Below are positions 10,999 through 22,293 of a DNA stretch of 64,000 nucleotides, piece by piece. The stretch is taken from positions 1,985,501-2,049,500 of the forward strand of contig OU696579.1 in assembly GCA_916048095.2 (NCBI GenBank), in the 5' to 3' direction. Under the pieces are notes generated by a model. That model saw only the letters and a list, made by a program, of their open reading frames with translations, ran no database searches and was not told the DNA's origin. The translations under genes were made by a program, and so were the position numbers. This DNA is from Sacculina carcini. Its lineage: Eukaryota; Arthropoda; Thecostraca; Sacculinidae. How positions within the stretch are numbered: position 1 is the first letter of the stretch; each line of letters opens with the position of its first letter.

Positions 10999-13894
10999 TT
11001 ATCGATGTGCGTGTCAATGGCGAGACCTGTCGAGCGCTAGTGGACACTGGATGCTCCAGGAGTTTGGTGAACAAGAGACTTTGCAGCCGTGGAATAAATT
11101 GGAAGAAATTACCTCTTGAGACGATTAGTGGGGACAGAATGTTCTGTGACGGTACCAGCTTAGTCCTGGTCTGTGTTGAGGATCGGCGGTTTTCTGTGAA
11201 CGCTATTGTTGTAGAGCATCGGCCGGTTGGAGTGGATTTCGTGTTGGGAATTGATGGCATTATGGCTCTGGGAGGCGTATCAATAGATAAAGACAGGAGG
11301 CTGGCTTTGGGGGATCCAAGTCAAGGGAAAATGGGCCAAGATGATGTGACAGCAGCAGTTGTGGACAAACCAAATATTGAAGAAAACGATTTTGCCGCAA
11401 CCTTCAACCCTGCTGATAATGCCTGGAGTGTGAGGTGGAAGTGGTCTGAACATCCCGCTGTTCTGACGAACAGTATTCCGGAGTATAAGATATCACCACG
11501 GGATCGTGAAGAGTACGACGCGGAACTGCAGATGTGGATTGATGAGGGCTGGTTGGTAGAGCATGATGAGAAGAAGCATGGGTCGGTGAAAGGCTTGATA
11601 CCACTGATGGCAGTCAATCAAGAAAACAAACGGAAGGTGAGGCCGGTTATGGACTTCCGGCAACTGGACCAATACATTGAACTCCATACAGCGGATGCGG
11701 ATATGTGTCAGCAAAAGATGCGCGACTGGAGGAGAATGGGTGAGAGCATAGCGCTGCTGGATCTCAAAAAAGCTTACCTACAGGTGCGGGTCGAACCACA
11801 GCTCTGGAGATACCAGACAGTCATGATTCAAGGGAAGCGTTATTGCCTTACCCGTTTGGGATTCGGCCTCAGTGCGGCACCTCTGATAATGAAATCGATT
11901 GTCGACTACGTGCTGAGGCAGGATGCAGATGTGAACAAATCGTCATCAGCGTATTTAGATGATATTCTAGTCGACGAGCGTGTGGTGAGCGCCGATAAAG
12001 TGAGCAGCCATTTCAGTCGATACGGCTTGGTGTGCAAACCCGCGAGTAGAGCTGAACCATCGATTCGTGTTCTTGGTCTGCGTGTGCACCAACAAGATGG
12101 ACCACTCACTTGGGCAAGGGACAATGAAGTTGGGGACTTGTGTGGACCAGTTACAAGACGTAATGTCTTCTCATTTTGCGGAAAGGTCGTTGGAAACCTG
12201 CCTGTTGTGGATGGATGAGAGCAGCCTCGTCATTTGTGAAACGTTTGGCAAATGAAGCATCATCTGGGTGGGATGATGAAATTTTGGACTCTCATTGTAT
12301 ACGAGTAATCAATCTGTTCAGAGAAAGGGTGAAATCGGAAGACATGGCAAGAGGGCACTGGTGTGTGAGCGGTGATTTTGCTGATATATGGGTAGATGCG
12401 AGTCAGTTAGCTTTGGGTGTCGTGTTGGAGGTGAATGAACATGTGATAGAAGACGCGTGCTGGTTACGCAAAGATGATTACCATATTAATATGGCTGAGC
12501 TTGATGCCGTACTGAGAGGGATCAATTTAGCGGTTTCGTGGAGAATGAACAAAATTCGAGTCAAAACAGACTCGCTCACCGTGCTCCACTGGCTACGAGA
12601 TGCCCTTACAGGGAAAGCCAGGGTGAAAACCAAGGCAGCTGGAGAGCTTCTGATAAGAAGAAGACTGGGCACGGTGAAAGGAATTCAAGAAGAGCTTGGA
12701 CTAAATATTGAAGTAGTGTTAGTACGCTCTGCAGAAAATCTTGCGGATGTCCTAACTCGGGTGCCCGCCAGGTGGATGACTTCAACAGTTCAAACGTGCT
12801 GCGCCGGTCATCCATCGCCGGAGGTGCAGCAGGATGAAATTATGAGATTGCACGATGTTGCTGGGCATCCAGGGGTAAGAAGAACGTGGTCTTTTGCCAA
12901 ACGGCGGGACTCTCGAGTGACCAAGAGGATGGCCCGCGAAGTAGTCATGAACTGCGAAGTTTGTCGTTCGATTGATCCGGCACCGGTCAAATGGAACCAC
13001 GGCATACTTTCTGTCAAATGCCCTTGGGATCGACTTGCGATGGATGTGACACATGTACGAGGAATTCCGTACCTATCGGTAGTCGATTGTGGGCCATCTC
13101 GATTCGCCCTTTGGAGGAAACTGACGCGGGAGGACAGCAAGAGCGTAGTGACGAATCTCCAACAAATATTCCTTGAAAGAGGGGCACCTCGAGAAGTACT
13201 GACCGATAATGGAACAGCTTTCACCAGCTCAGAGTTCCGCGCGTTTTTGTCACGTTGGGGAGCAATGCAGATTTTCCGATGTGCTTATGAGCCACATAGG
13301 AACGGAATAGTGGAAAGATGTCATCGCACAGTCAAGGTGATCGCGGCCAGATCTCATTGTTCGATAGAAGAAGCAGTATATCGCTACAATTTGTTGCCGT
13401 CGGAGGATAGTGCTGAATCTTCTCCGATGGATCGGATATATCGGTACTCACCAAGAATAAGAGATGTAGATGAAACTCCTACGAGAGCTAGGTCTAGAGG
13501 CAACAGCTATCGGATTGGACAGAGTGTGTGGGTGAGGCGGCCAGGAACACGCTGTGACCAAGTGTCCTCCAGGGGTAACGTCACTAGCGTTATTTCAAGT
13601 CAAGCTGTAGGGGTGGACAGAGTACCTTATCACGTCAAAGATGTGCGACCGAGGAACGAGACGGGGACGCCGCAGGTGTCAACAGTTCAAAACGGATCAA
13701 CCGATGTCGCGGATCGAAGTGACATCAGCGGCTACGATGAGCCACCAGTGACTGTACGATTCAGGGAACCTGTATGTTTGGAACCAGATCCTCCACAGCC
13801 GGATGTGGAACCAGAAGCGGAGCTCCCAGTACCTGAGTTGCGCAGGAACGAAAGAATTCGACAGCAAAGGCGGTGTCACTTTTGTGATTCTTAG
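10975..13894 (+). pseudogene. Pol of element B: protease, RT, RNase H, integrase (frameshifted)
   Basis: Frame 1 (to 12218) has the aspartic protease motif ALVDTGCSRSLV (D at about 11043), then RT with IALLDLKKAYLQV, LTRLGFGLSAAP and the catalytic YLDDI (about 11952). A one-base shift near 12205 leads to the frame ending at 13894, which holds RNase H (WVDASQLALG, AELDAVLRGI, KTDSLTVLHWL), an integrase zinc-binding segment (HDVAGHPG ... CEVC), and the integrase catalytic triad (AMDVTH, LTDNGTAF, GIVERCHR). The polyprotein would be roughly 970 residues. It ends 14 bp before a purine-rich tract (GGTGGGAG) and the 3' LTR. Several indels make this copy non-functional as read. Confidence 0.85.
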
Positions 13895-13908
13895 GAATCA
13901 GGTGGGAG

Positions 13909-14404
13909 TGTGAATGTATGTATATTTATAGTTGTATATGTGAGTATGCACGTATGAGTGTTTGCATTAGTAAGTGTACGCATGCGCGAGTGTGTGAGTG
14001 TATGTGTCTGTGTGAACGTGTGTGTGTGTGAGTGTGTGTGAGTGTACGCATAAGCTGACCTGTTAGGACTTGGGGATGGGGATGGGTTGTGTGCGCGAGT
14101 GTGCTTAGGCGTGTATGTGCGGGTTTGTATGTCTGTGTGCGAGTGATTGTTCGTGGTGTGAATGAACTTTGTAGGCAGTGTGTGTGGCGGTTTCTCGTGG
14201 CTCGGACGTGGAGAGTTTCTGTGGGTTATTTTGGTGTTTTGGCGTGTCGGCTTGCGAGAGAGGTTTTCGCGTGCGTTGTGTTCTGGATTATTTGGTCTTT
14301 TTCTTCTTTGCTGATTTTTCCACATCATTATTTTGTGTGTCATTTAATACATCGTCTTTTCTAATTCGCCTCATGGAGGGCCGTGCAGTAGAAGAAAAGC
14401 CACA
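13909..14404 (+). repeat. 3' LTR of element B
   Basis: Same length as the 5' LTR with about six substitutions, including two in the 'gtcggctttcgac' segment. It carries the same ATG and first gag codons at its end. Followed by the AACAC duplication. Confidence 0.9.
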
Positions 14405-14409
14405 AACAC

Positions 14410-15330
14410 CAATAATTTAAATATCTCAAAATCAGTAACCTAAATTTAAACAATCAATTTCGACTAAAAGCGAAACACTAGCAGTTACACAGCTAAACAG
14501 TGCCCACCTCGGTTGATTTATAACTATTATGGTACGCAAATATATAACTACGTTGATAAGACATGTTTAACGAAGCAAAGACTCATGAGAAACGAGCAGA
14601 TGTACATATTTTACTGAACCTATGGACGAAACCAAACCTCTGACCGCAGCAAAATGTCCAGGATGATGACATGCAGAATCATCCGAGTGAGGATCACAAA
14701 ATGGCTGCGCAAATCACACTTGACACGAAATCTGACAAATTCGCACTTCACTCTAAACCATACTGAAGTGAAAATCACTATACACGTCAATTATCGCCAA
14801 GAATAGCACGCGATAAAACACTAAACACACGAGAGCACTAACCACGTGCGCTCGCTACCATGCAACTGCCATGCTGACAGTTGAAAAACTTGTCCGCACA
14901 GTGTGACGTGACGATGACGTCATACTTTCGTGGAAGGGCCTGTATCTAGGTGGCGTTGGCTCTGCCACCACAACGAGTGGAAGTTCGTGCTATTGCCGGG
15001 GGCAACTTTCGGTGAGCTCAGCGATATTTGATATCGGTCTGAATGAGCGGGCGATATAGGCGAGTGCAGAACATTATTTGATATCGCTCGTGCGGACTGG
15101 TCATTCAGCAGCGAGACTCTTCACGCACCGCTTCTGCTCCCGCGCTGCACTAATCGCACGGCGTTTTGTCAACGCTAAATCTTGTTTGACAACCTAGACT
15201 GTGCTGAAAATATACAGTGAACCAGTGCCACATTTTCTGTGCTTGCACGATAACAAGTCAGCTTCTGACTCCTTGCTACTGGTTGCTATGGCTACCAACA
15301 GTACGTGCTGTATATACGCTTCTTTTTTCC
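14410..15330. other. Non-coding, unassigned sequence
   Basis: About 0.9 kb with no convincing gene on either strand. 15279-15297 (GGTTGCTATGGCTACCAAC) matches 44200-44220 at the left edge of segment X2, hinting that this is a decayed version of the same boundary. Two TTGATATCG words lie at 15027-15100. Nothing else stands out. Confidence 0.5.
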
Positions 15331-15773
15331 GCTAGCTCTTGTCTTTTATTATGTTTTTCGCGCCTTTGCATTTTATCGTGCGCATTACTAAATATATGTT
15401 GTTTGTTTGTTTGTTTGGGTACTCATCACTATTTCACCGTGAGTTTCAACTGTATGCATAACTAACGAGAGTTTCAAGAAAATAATGACTTAAGCTGTCC
15501 TGATTAAAAAATTAAATATAATTATAATATCGAGAAGTGATCAACTGTTCAATAATTAAACTTCGTAAATGTGTTATTTCATATGTTGTGTATTTTGTTC
15601 TATTTTGTTTTGTTTTTTTGCTTAGCTTAGGGGCCCACTGAACATGAGCACAGCGCTTAGTGAGTTCCTGCCAAATTTATATATGCGTATTAAATTTGTT
15701 GTGGTTTTACTGATATTGATTACTGTTTGGTGTTCATGTTGAAATTGAATTAGGCAAAATACACAAAAATGTA
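15331..15773 (+). repeat. 3' UTR fragment of a CR1-like LINE
   Basis: Matches 22405-22865 and 48205-48665, the sequence after the LINE ORF2 ends in X1 and X2: 'gctcttgtcttttattat', 'gcgcctttgcattttatcgtgcgc', 'ttgtttgtttgt', 'tactcatcactatttcac', 'tgttcatgttgaaattgaat', 'aatacacaaa' in the same order. More diverged than those two are from each other. Confidence 0.7.
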
Positions 15774-16005
15774 TCTCTGTATGTCTATGAGTGTGAATGT
15801 GTGAGAAGTTGAATGAAAAAATGAAATGAAAATGTGAAGAGAAGTAAGTCACCTGGTTTGTATGCTCGTCTGTAGCCTCCAGACGGGAATATATTTGATC
15901 ATGAGAAAGGTGTATGTTTATTGTGGGTTACACATATGAGTATGCTTGTTTGTAAGCGTGATTATGTTTGTTTGGGTGTGTCAGTATGGGTCATGTGAGC
16001 AAGGT

Positions 16006-16041
16006 TATATAAATGCTCAACGTGGTGTTCAAATAGTCAGT
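16006..16041 (+). promoter_or_regulatory. Core promoter of kinesin copy 1: TATA box plus initiator
   Basis: TATATAAA at 16006-16013 and an arthropod-type initiator TCAGT at 16037-16041 put the presumed start A (16039) 33 bp after the first T of the TATA box. The element is conserved in copy 2 except that the TATA box is split there by an LTR. A transcript from here would have a leader of about 540 nt with several short upstream ORFs (for example 16294-16503). Confidence 0.55.
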
Positions 16042-16576
16042 TGGTGTTGTGTGACAGTTGTCAGGTCGAGAGCCGCATCTCGTCCTTTCTCACGGCTTCA
16101 ATATGCTGCCATTGAACCGACGTGTTCTGCTCAAGTGAAATGCTTAGTCTGAGGAAGTTTGGCCCATATGGTGGTTCATTACGCGTAACTGCATGCATTA
16201 ATTCACAAATATTACGTGACTTAATTCATCAAAATTGACAATATTAATAAGTATTAATGTTGTGAATTCACACGGAGGATCTTTCCAGCAAAAATGATCG
16301 TGCAATCACGAAAAAATTCTAGCTCAAATTGCAATAATAAATCAAAATACAAAAATAATAAAAATAAAGGATCAAATGCAAGATTCACCAGCTACAAGTC
16401 ACGCTATTTCTACTCTTTATTTTTCTCGCAAAATTCCAAAACGATATCGATTTCCAGACGAATCTTCAAGTTTCTGTCATTTCCATTGCATCACTTGCCT
16501 TGACAAGGTGATTCAGTGCTTACTCTCTGAGTAACATCAACGCTATCACTCAATATCAACCGACAAAACGCCAAAC

Positions 16577-17908
16577 ATGCAGTGCAACGTCAACGTAGCA
16601 GTGCGTGTCAGACCTGTTCAAGTCAGGGGAAAACAGCAGAAACAGACCGAGAAAGTCGTTTCTGCAGATCCACACCTCAACACGGTAACTTTACAAGTAC
16701 CAGCCAGACGACAAGCGGGAAACACTGACAATGTGTCGAAAACATTCAACTTTCACACCGTGTTTCCGCCACAAGCCGGACAGGAAGAAATTTACATCCG
16801 GATGGCTCGTCCCGTCGTGCAAAGTGTCATGGACGGATTCAACGGCACCGTATTCACATACGGTCAGACAGGATCCGGTAAGACCTACACCATGACCGGG
16901 GACAGCCGCAAGAGAGCCAGCAAAGGCATTGTACACCACTCGCTGGCTGATATTTTCAGTCAAATTGCCGAATCTCCAGCGGACGTGAAGTACGACGTCC
17001 AGGTTAATTATCTGGAAATATACAATGAGCAAATAATCGACCTGCTGAAGCCGAACAATTCGCTGAACATCCAAAACGTAAGAGGACATGGTGTAAAAGT
17101 TAAGAACTTATCCAATCATGAAGTCAAGACATTGGATGAGGTCAAAAGCTACTTGAGGGAGGGAAACAAACGTCGGAAGATCGCATCCACCAACATGAAC
17201 CGACGCAGCTCCAGATCACACACTATTTTCACAATCACTGTGAGACATAGTAGAGTGAACAAGACCGACGGAACCACGCAGACCAGAGTGGGAAAACTTC
17301 ACCTGGTCGATCTTGCTGGCTCGGAGCGGCTCAGCAAGACCCAGGAGACGAAGCACAATGAGCGCGACGCTATCACGATAAATAGTAGTCTAAATGCTCT
17401 CGCAAATGTTATATCGGCACTGGTTCAACGTCGAAGTCACGTGCCGTATCGTGAGTCAAAGTTGACACAGCTGTTACAAGATTCTCTGGGCGGTAACAGT
17501 CTGACGGCCATGATAGCGACAATCAGTCAGGAGGATAGGCATTATGAGGAGTCTATCAACACTCTTCGTTATGCTATCCGTGCAATGCACATACAGAATA
17601 CGGTACAAATGAAGACTGACCAGGACAACAGTGTGCAGAGCAACCGTAACAAATACGGTCTGACTCCCGCCCAATTACAAAGAATCAACGCGACTAAAGA
17701 AAAATCATCTACAAATTTTTTTACTCCGTCTCAAGTCTGTGTAAAAACGCATAAACGTCAGCCTGAAGAACAAGGATTAGACACAATAATGAACAGAAGC
17801 ATGACAGCTATCAGCAACTTCTTTTCGAGCTATAAAACTCAAATGCTTGGCTGCAACACCATGATACTCAATATGGTGTCAATTGTGGAAACGTTGATGG
17901 ACAAATGA
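16577..17908 (+). CDS. Kinesin motor protein, short and intronless (copy 1, intact)
   Basis: 443 codons in one frame. Residues 1-350 are a kinesin motor domain that would hydrolyse ATP to move on microtubules: beta1 VNVAVRVRPV (5-14), P-loop GQTGSGKT (96-103), switch I NRRSSRSH (208-215), switch II DLAGSE (245-250), YRESKLTQLLQDSLGGNS (302-319) and the LRYAIRAMHIQN end. After it come only about 90 residues with no obvious long coiled coil, so the protein is far shorter than typical kinesins, which carry stalk and cargo-binding tail. The ATG at 16577 is chosen because the motor fold starts immediately. The absence of introns suggests a retrogene. Both copies lie between transposons. The subfamily cannot be fixed by eye. 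Confidence 0.9.
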   Translation: MQCNVNVAVRVRPVQVRGKQQKQTEKVVSADPHLNTVTLQVPARRQAGNTDNVSKTFNFHTVFPPQAGQEEIYIRMARPVVQSVMDGFNGTVFTYGQTGSGKTYTMTGDSRKRASKGIVHHSLADIFSQIAESPADVKYDVQVNYLEIYNEQIIDLLKPNNSLNIQNVRGHGVKVKNLSNHEVKTLDEVKSYLREGNKRRKIASTNMNRRSSRSHTIFTITVRHSRVNKTDGTTQTRVGKLHLVDLAGSERLSKTQETKHNERDAITINSSLNALANVISALVQRRSHVPYRESKLTQLLQDSLGGNSLTAMIATISQEDRHYEESINTLRYAIRAMHIQNTVQMKTDQDNSVQSNRNKYGLTPAQLQRINATKEKSSTNFFTPSQVCVKTHKRQPEEQGLDTIMNRSMTAISNFFSSYKTQMLGCNTMILNMVSIVETLMDK

Positions 17909-18019
17909 GCGAATCCCCCAAGACGACATTTCATCGAGTAAAACTATTGAAATGAATGGCTGGTGAGAAGAACAGCAAACTTCAAAGAGAACTTATGAGG
18001 CCTACCCTTGCATTTGTTT

Positions 18020-18255
18020 TTTGCCGCAATCTCATATTGTGAAGACATGACGAGGAGATGAATGGTGGCAGCGGCTATTATTGCCATCACTACTGTCAAC
18101 GTCCGTGTATTTGTGTCACCTGATTGGTTCTTCATCTGACCAACGACACATCAGGACTTTCTTCTAATTAATATGCCGCAATCTCAAGTTGTGAAGACAG
18201 GACGAGGAGATGAATGGTGGCAGCGGCTTAACTTGCCATCACTACTGTAATGGAT
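18020..18255. repeat. Tandem repeat downstream of kinesin copy 1
   Basis: A segment beginning TTGCCGCAATCTCA and ending CTTGCCATCACTACTGT occurs at 18019-18098 and again at 18172-18248, separated by about 75 bp. The same pair is present after copy 2 (63580-63660 and 63730-63808), so it predates the segmental duplication. Confidence 0.7.
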
Positions 18256-18441
18256 CGTGTTATTGGGGCAAATATACGGTCCTAAAGCCAAATGGCCCTA
18301 TCTAGTGTGACAGCGTCTCTAGCAATTGTCTGCTGGCCCGTTTCACATAGCAGATATATAGAGACCGCACTTCACAGTCCATGGTGGTTGTGTGATGTTC
18401 TACAAAGTTTCAGCGACGCTGGACCAGCAGTTTTTGCGTCC

Positions 18442-18760
18442 TGAAGAATCGGCAGACAACAATGCAAAGGACGCGAGGCTCTTGGAAAAAAGCCGGGCAC
18501 ATGAGCTGCGTCAAGACTGATGAGCGGTTCGTTGAACGGCCGGCATAACGACTGCTTGTCCTAAGCCGGATATTGAGGCTGTTTTAACGGTCCATGTTCC
18601 CCTTGTTTGACGGTCAAGGGGAGTGAGTGCACTCTTGATAGTGCACGGGTGGTGGTGGGACCAATGTCCAAAACATTTGGACTTTGATGATTCGCAGTTC
18701 ATCGTTCGCAGTCCGTGGCTTCATCAGCGACGATCGGTGAACTGTTGAATGGTGTTAGAA
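18442..18760. other. Non-coding sequence between segments K1 and X1
   Basis: About 320 bp without a gene; it contains small imperfect repeats around gttcgcagtc / gttcatcgttcgc. No paralogue is visible inside this window because copy 2 runs off the end. Confidence 0.4.
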
Positions 18761-19151
18761 CAACACTGCAGAAACTGAGCAGCAAATTACAACTACGCGA
18801 ATATTACAGAACGTAGTTGTACAAGAAGAAGACAAGCTGGAAAGCAAGAGAACAACTGCGGACAAATTGCTGATCAGGACAGAAATAAAATTCTGTGCTG
18901 AAGCTTGGCTAACAGAATCTGCAGTACAGCAGAGAAAAATGTCCCATAAGCAAGACACAAGATCAACTCTATCTCGGACACGTGTATGGAAGAGTACTGG
19001 CGACAATCTGAGAAGAAAAACAACGCCTGGATACTGGAATTGTCACTGTCTCTCACTCACTGGCATCATCGTTGGTGGCCATCACACTGTCCATCCTGCC
19101 AGCCTCTCTAGACCACTCTCAAACTCTCTCTCTCTCTCAATCAGCAATTAA
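18757..19151 (+). pseudogene. Small unidentified ORF, 5'-truncated copy
   Basis: The frame ending at the stop of 19151 is the paralogue of the ORF at 44207-44611, but is cut off on its left by a stop at 18756, with no ATG until 18867. The shared translation (TAETEQQITTTR..., polar, then basic, ending in a Ser/Leu-rich stretch from a CT-rich repeat) shows no family I recognise. It may be the N-terminal part of a lost element protein or non-coding. Confidence 0.25.
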
Positions 19152-19483
19152 TCACTTGCTCATCTGAAAGTGTACACAGATCAGCCTCTCTTTACCGTGG
19201 TAAACGAATCATGGCGTAACCATGGTAAACTGCGATTGTGGTTAAAGTGGCATTGGTAACGTGCCTGTGGTTATTCGAAACTCTAAACGCCTCTTGATAA
19301 CGCACTGTCTAACACACATTACAGATAGTAATCACTTGGTTAACTCTTCTTTACGGAACTAAAAAGTTAATATAATCATAAACAAACTTCTAATAATGAA
19401 TCAGCATAAAAAACACCCGTGTTTTAAGTATTATCTAACATTTCCAAATAAGAACTAATGTTATTTGATTAATTGTTGTTTGT

Positions 19484-19525
19484 TTCCGCTCTTTCAGTGC
19501 ATGTTATTGCACTGAAAGAGCGGAA
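19484..19525. repeat. Perfect 18-bp inverted repeat
   Basis: Arms 19484-19501 (TTCCGCTCTTTCAGTGCA) and 19508-19525 are exact reverse complements around a 6-nt loop TGTTAT. In copy 2 (44945-44985) the left arm has lost 6 nt, so the structure is not maintained there. Confidence 0.85.
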
Positions 19526-19529
19526 TTGA

Positions 19530-20065
19530 CTGTTGAGTCTTAATAATTGTATATTTATTCATATTTATTGTTATTTATTCATGCTTATTGTTATTTATTT
19601 TCTATTTATTTATATTTATTCTTATTTTACTCTCTCTTTATTACTATTTATTATTGGTTGTTGTTATTTATTCAATTATACTTTTACTCAGTGTTGGATG
19701 TTCTTGTTTATTGAATCATATTTATTGTTGTTGCTGTTTATTGAATCATATTTATTGTTATTGTTGTTTATTGAATCATATTGATTGTTGTTGCTGTTTA
19801 TTGAATAAAATTAATTTGTGTTGTTGTTACTTATTGAATCATATTTATATTTATTGTTGGATGTTTCTTATTGAATCATATTTATTGTTCTTGATTGTTA
19901 TTTATTACTTATTTATTAATATTTATTCTTATTCATTGATGGCTGTTATTTACTTAATCACATATTTATTGTTGATTGTTATTATTTATTGCGGAACGTG
20001 GGCGGAGTGACATTATGTATTGTTATCGGATGATGGTTTATTATTTATTGTTATTTATTTATTAT
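19530..20065. repeat. AT-rich minisatellite (TTTATTG / TTATTGAATCATA units)
   Basis: Low-complexity sequence of TTTATTGTTA words with a roughly 30-bp minisatellite 'tgtttattgaatcatatttattgttgttg' repeated at 19710-19805. The paralogue at 44990-45450 has a different number of units. ORFs translating to Tyr/Leu/Ile-rich strings are artefacts. A short (AAT)n lies at 20205-20232. Confidence 0.8.
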
Positions 20066-20339
20066 TTTCTTTCCAACTCTCTTTCTAGACTTTTTTCTTT
20101 TCGAACTATCTTTCTCTCTGAATCTTTTGGGCGCTTGCGGTACATGGGGCCACCTTAGGGTGGTAATAATGCTTGCACTCTTCCCATGCTACTGGATTTG
20201 CCTGTAATTAATAATAATAATAATAATAATAGTATTATCTTGTGCGGGTTACGGCGCGATAATCGCCTCTGCACAACGCTGAATTTTCCCCTCCTCGAAA
20301 TTAAAAAAATGCTGTTTACGAAAAAATTAATTTATAACG

Positions 20340-20427
20340 ATGCATACGACTTTCGGTTGTCTTGTCTTTTAGGGTGTTTTACTAGTGACATATAGTGGCA
20401 GAAATTTGAACTACGAGCTGGCAGCCT
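20340..20427 (+). repeat. Left arm of the long inverted-repeat element (remnant in X1)
   Basis: Corresponds to 45779-45866, the left terminal inverted repeat of the element in X2. Here the element is cut at 20427 and joined directly to a LINE fragment, so its interior and right arm are missing. Confidence 0.65.
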
Positions 20428-20431
20428 GGGA

Positions 20432-21181
20432 GCTGGCGCTGATGATATCGCCATTGTTGCCGACAATGCAGCAGACGCGCAGAGTCAGCTGGACCGGTTC
20501 GAGAACGTTGCATCAACGGTCGGGCTGCATTTAAATGAAGCCAAATGTGAATACATGGCGGTAGGCAGTGAAGACACAGCCACCATCAAGACGAAATCGG
20601 GTGCTCTGCTAAAACTCACCGCTGACTTTTCCTATCTCGGTAGTGAAATGTCGAATAGCCGAGCGGCGTACCGTCGACGCCGACAGCTGGCCTGGCTGGC
20701 CGCCCGCAGACTTTCCAGTGTTTGGACTTCAAACGCATCAATACAGGCCAAAATTCGTCTGTTCGCTGCCTGTGTGCAGTCCACACTGATTTATGGTGGA
20801 GAAACGTGGGCATTGACAGAGACGCTGAGTGAGGAAGTCGATGCGGGACATCGTGCTCTCCTACGGTATTGCGCTGGTATCCGCTACCCAACAATTGTTA
20901 CCAGCAGCAGCCTCTACGCTCAGACTGGCACGGTGCAGGTGTCTCGTACTCTGCGCACGAGGAGACTGACACTACTGGGACATGTGCTGCGCCGGCCTGA
21001 TGTGCCGCTGGCTGTCGTGTTGTCCAGTCCGCCTACCGAGCCACGACGTCGAGGCGGTGCCCTGCGTTTCACTTACCGGCAGCAGATGGAGGAAGACCTG
21101 CAGCGGCTCGGTCTGACGCTTAGTAGTGCAGCTGCAACGGCTACTAATCGCCAGCACTGGAACCGGCTGATACACCAGTGA
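20432..21181 (+). pseudogene. LINE reverse transcriptase C-terminal fragment (RTE/R4-like)
   Basis: One open frame of about 249 codons begins in the RT catalytic motif (GADDIAIVADN, the A/YADD box) and continues through thumb-like and C-terminal sequence: FSYLGSEM, RRRQLAWLAARRL, KIRLFAACVQSTLIYGGETWAL, LLRYCAGI, LTLLGHVLRR. That order is typical of the 3' part of RTE- or R4-type LINEs. It ends at 21181 and is followed by an (ATC)n tail at 21247-21262, a LINE-like 3' end. 5' truncation is usual for LINEs. It is absent from copy X2. Confidence 0.75.
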
Positions 21182-21711
21182 TTCATTTTTGAATGTGGCT
21201 ATAGCGCATTGCACCTCCTGCTCCAGCTGGGTGTAATATATGCGTACATCATCATCATCATCTGTAGCTCGTTGCTACAGTGCCCCCTGTAACGGCAGCT
21301 GTCTTCTGTCCTATGCTTCTCCCGGAACGTAAAAACGACTTTCATAGCACTCAGACATTGGCTTCAATATTACTGTAGGACAACATTCCCAGTTAATAAC
21401 ACTGTATAATACAGAATAATTCAATAGTCACAGCCAATATCCATTGCGGTAGACAAAACTGAACTACAGCTCAAATAGCATAGCACACTGATGCAGTAAA
21501 TAATACAGAATAGATAATAAAAATAAAACAAACGTTGAAGACTGTAAACACCTCCAGTTTCACTAACTCAATGTCTTTCTACAACCATATATGCCGATGG
21601 TATCTCAAGCCAAAACTATTGATAGTTTCATGGATAATATTGATATTTTACATTATTTATCCCATATATTCACTTGTATTATTGTAAATTTTAATAATAC
21701 ATTATAATATA

Positions 21712-22293
21712 ATGTTGTATAATTATAATATAATCTTCACTCATCACTCGCTCTTGTCGCTTTGTTCTACGAAATTTTTTCCTATCCGGTCTCTCATCGA
21801 TAAATCATCTGCAATTCTTCTCGTTAACGCCTATATCTTCTCTCGTCTGGACTACTATAATTCCTTATTTCTTCACTTGCCTCTCAAGGCGATTCGCGAA
21901 CTTCAATCTGTCATTAATCTTTCATGCCGCTTTGTTCTGAGACTTCCTCGAAGAACGCCGACCTCCTCTTACATCCGTCAACTTGGCTGGCTTCCTGCTC
22001 CCCTTAGAATTCGCTACAAAATTTGCTGTTTAGATTTCAAAATTATTAAGTCTCCCTCTTCCCCATCTTACCTACGTGAACTCCTGTCACCTCAAGTACG
22101 ACCCTCATCTCGATACCCTGTCCCACTCTTCTGCCCTCCCGCCATCAACGAGTCCACCTGGTCGGCCAAGTCCTTCTACTTGTCTGCCCCTCGCCTCTAC
22201 AACTCTCTACCTCCTCAGCTTCATCAAATTAGTTCCCTTGCTTCCTTTTCATCTGCTCCCCACAAACATCTTCTTGCTTCTTCTTCTGAATAA
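21712..22293 (+). pseudogene. CR1-like LINE ORF2 C-terminal fragment (X1 copy)
   Basis: The frame encodes FSRLDYYNSLFLHLP, FVLRLPRRTPTSSYIRQLGWLPAPLRIRYKICC and ends FSSAPHKHLLASSSE, the C-terminal region downstream of the RT domain in CR1/L2-group LINEs. It is clearly related to the last 150 residues of the complete LINE at 24154-27054 (IRQLGWLPA block), but from a different family. 5'-truncated. The paralogue at 47515-48094 has a frameshift and a stop. Confidence 0.8.

Larger units (their letters stand above)
9689..14409 (+). mobile_element. Complete LTR retrotransposon B with AACAC target duplication
   Basis: Two 496-bp LTRs (9694-10189 and 13909-14404), both TG...CA, flanked by AACAC at 9689-9693 and 14405-14409, define a 4711-bp insertion. 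Internal order is gag (two CCHC knuckles), protease, RT, RNase H, integrase. The LTRs differ at about 6 positions (roughly 1.2%), so the insertion is fairly young, yet the coding region carries at least three frameshifts. RT-RNaseH-integrase order and 5-bp duplication fit Ty3/gypsy or BEL/Pao. The RNase H part looks more BEL-like while the RT resembles neither typical group, so I leave the superfamily open. Confidence 0.85.
15774..18441 (+). repeat. Segmental duplication K, copy 1 (kinesin segment)
   Basis: Aligns over its length with 60818-64000. It comprises upstream sequence, promoter, kinesin ORF and downstream tandem repeats. The match in copy 2 runs to the end of the window, so the true right boundary is not seen. 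Copy 2 differs by a solo LTR insertion, a 26-bp deletion in the gene and scattered substitutions. Confidence 0.85.

Noticed and set aside
19533..20158. Tyr/Leu/Ile-rich ORFs resembling membrane proteins
   Set aside because: They translate a TTTATTG-type minisatellite whose unit number differs between paralogues.
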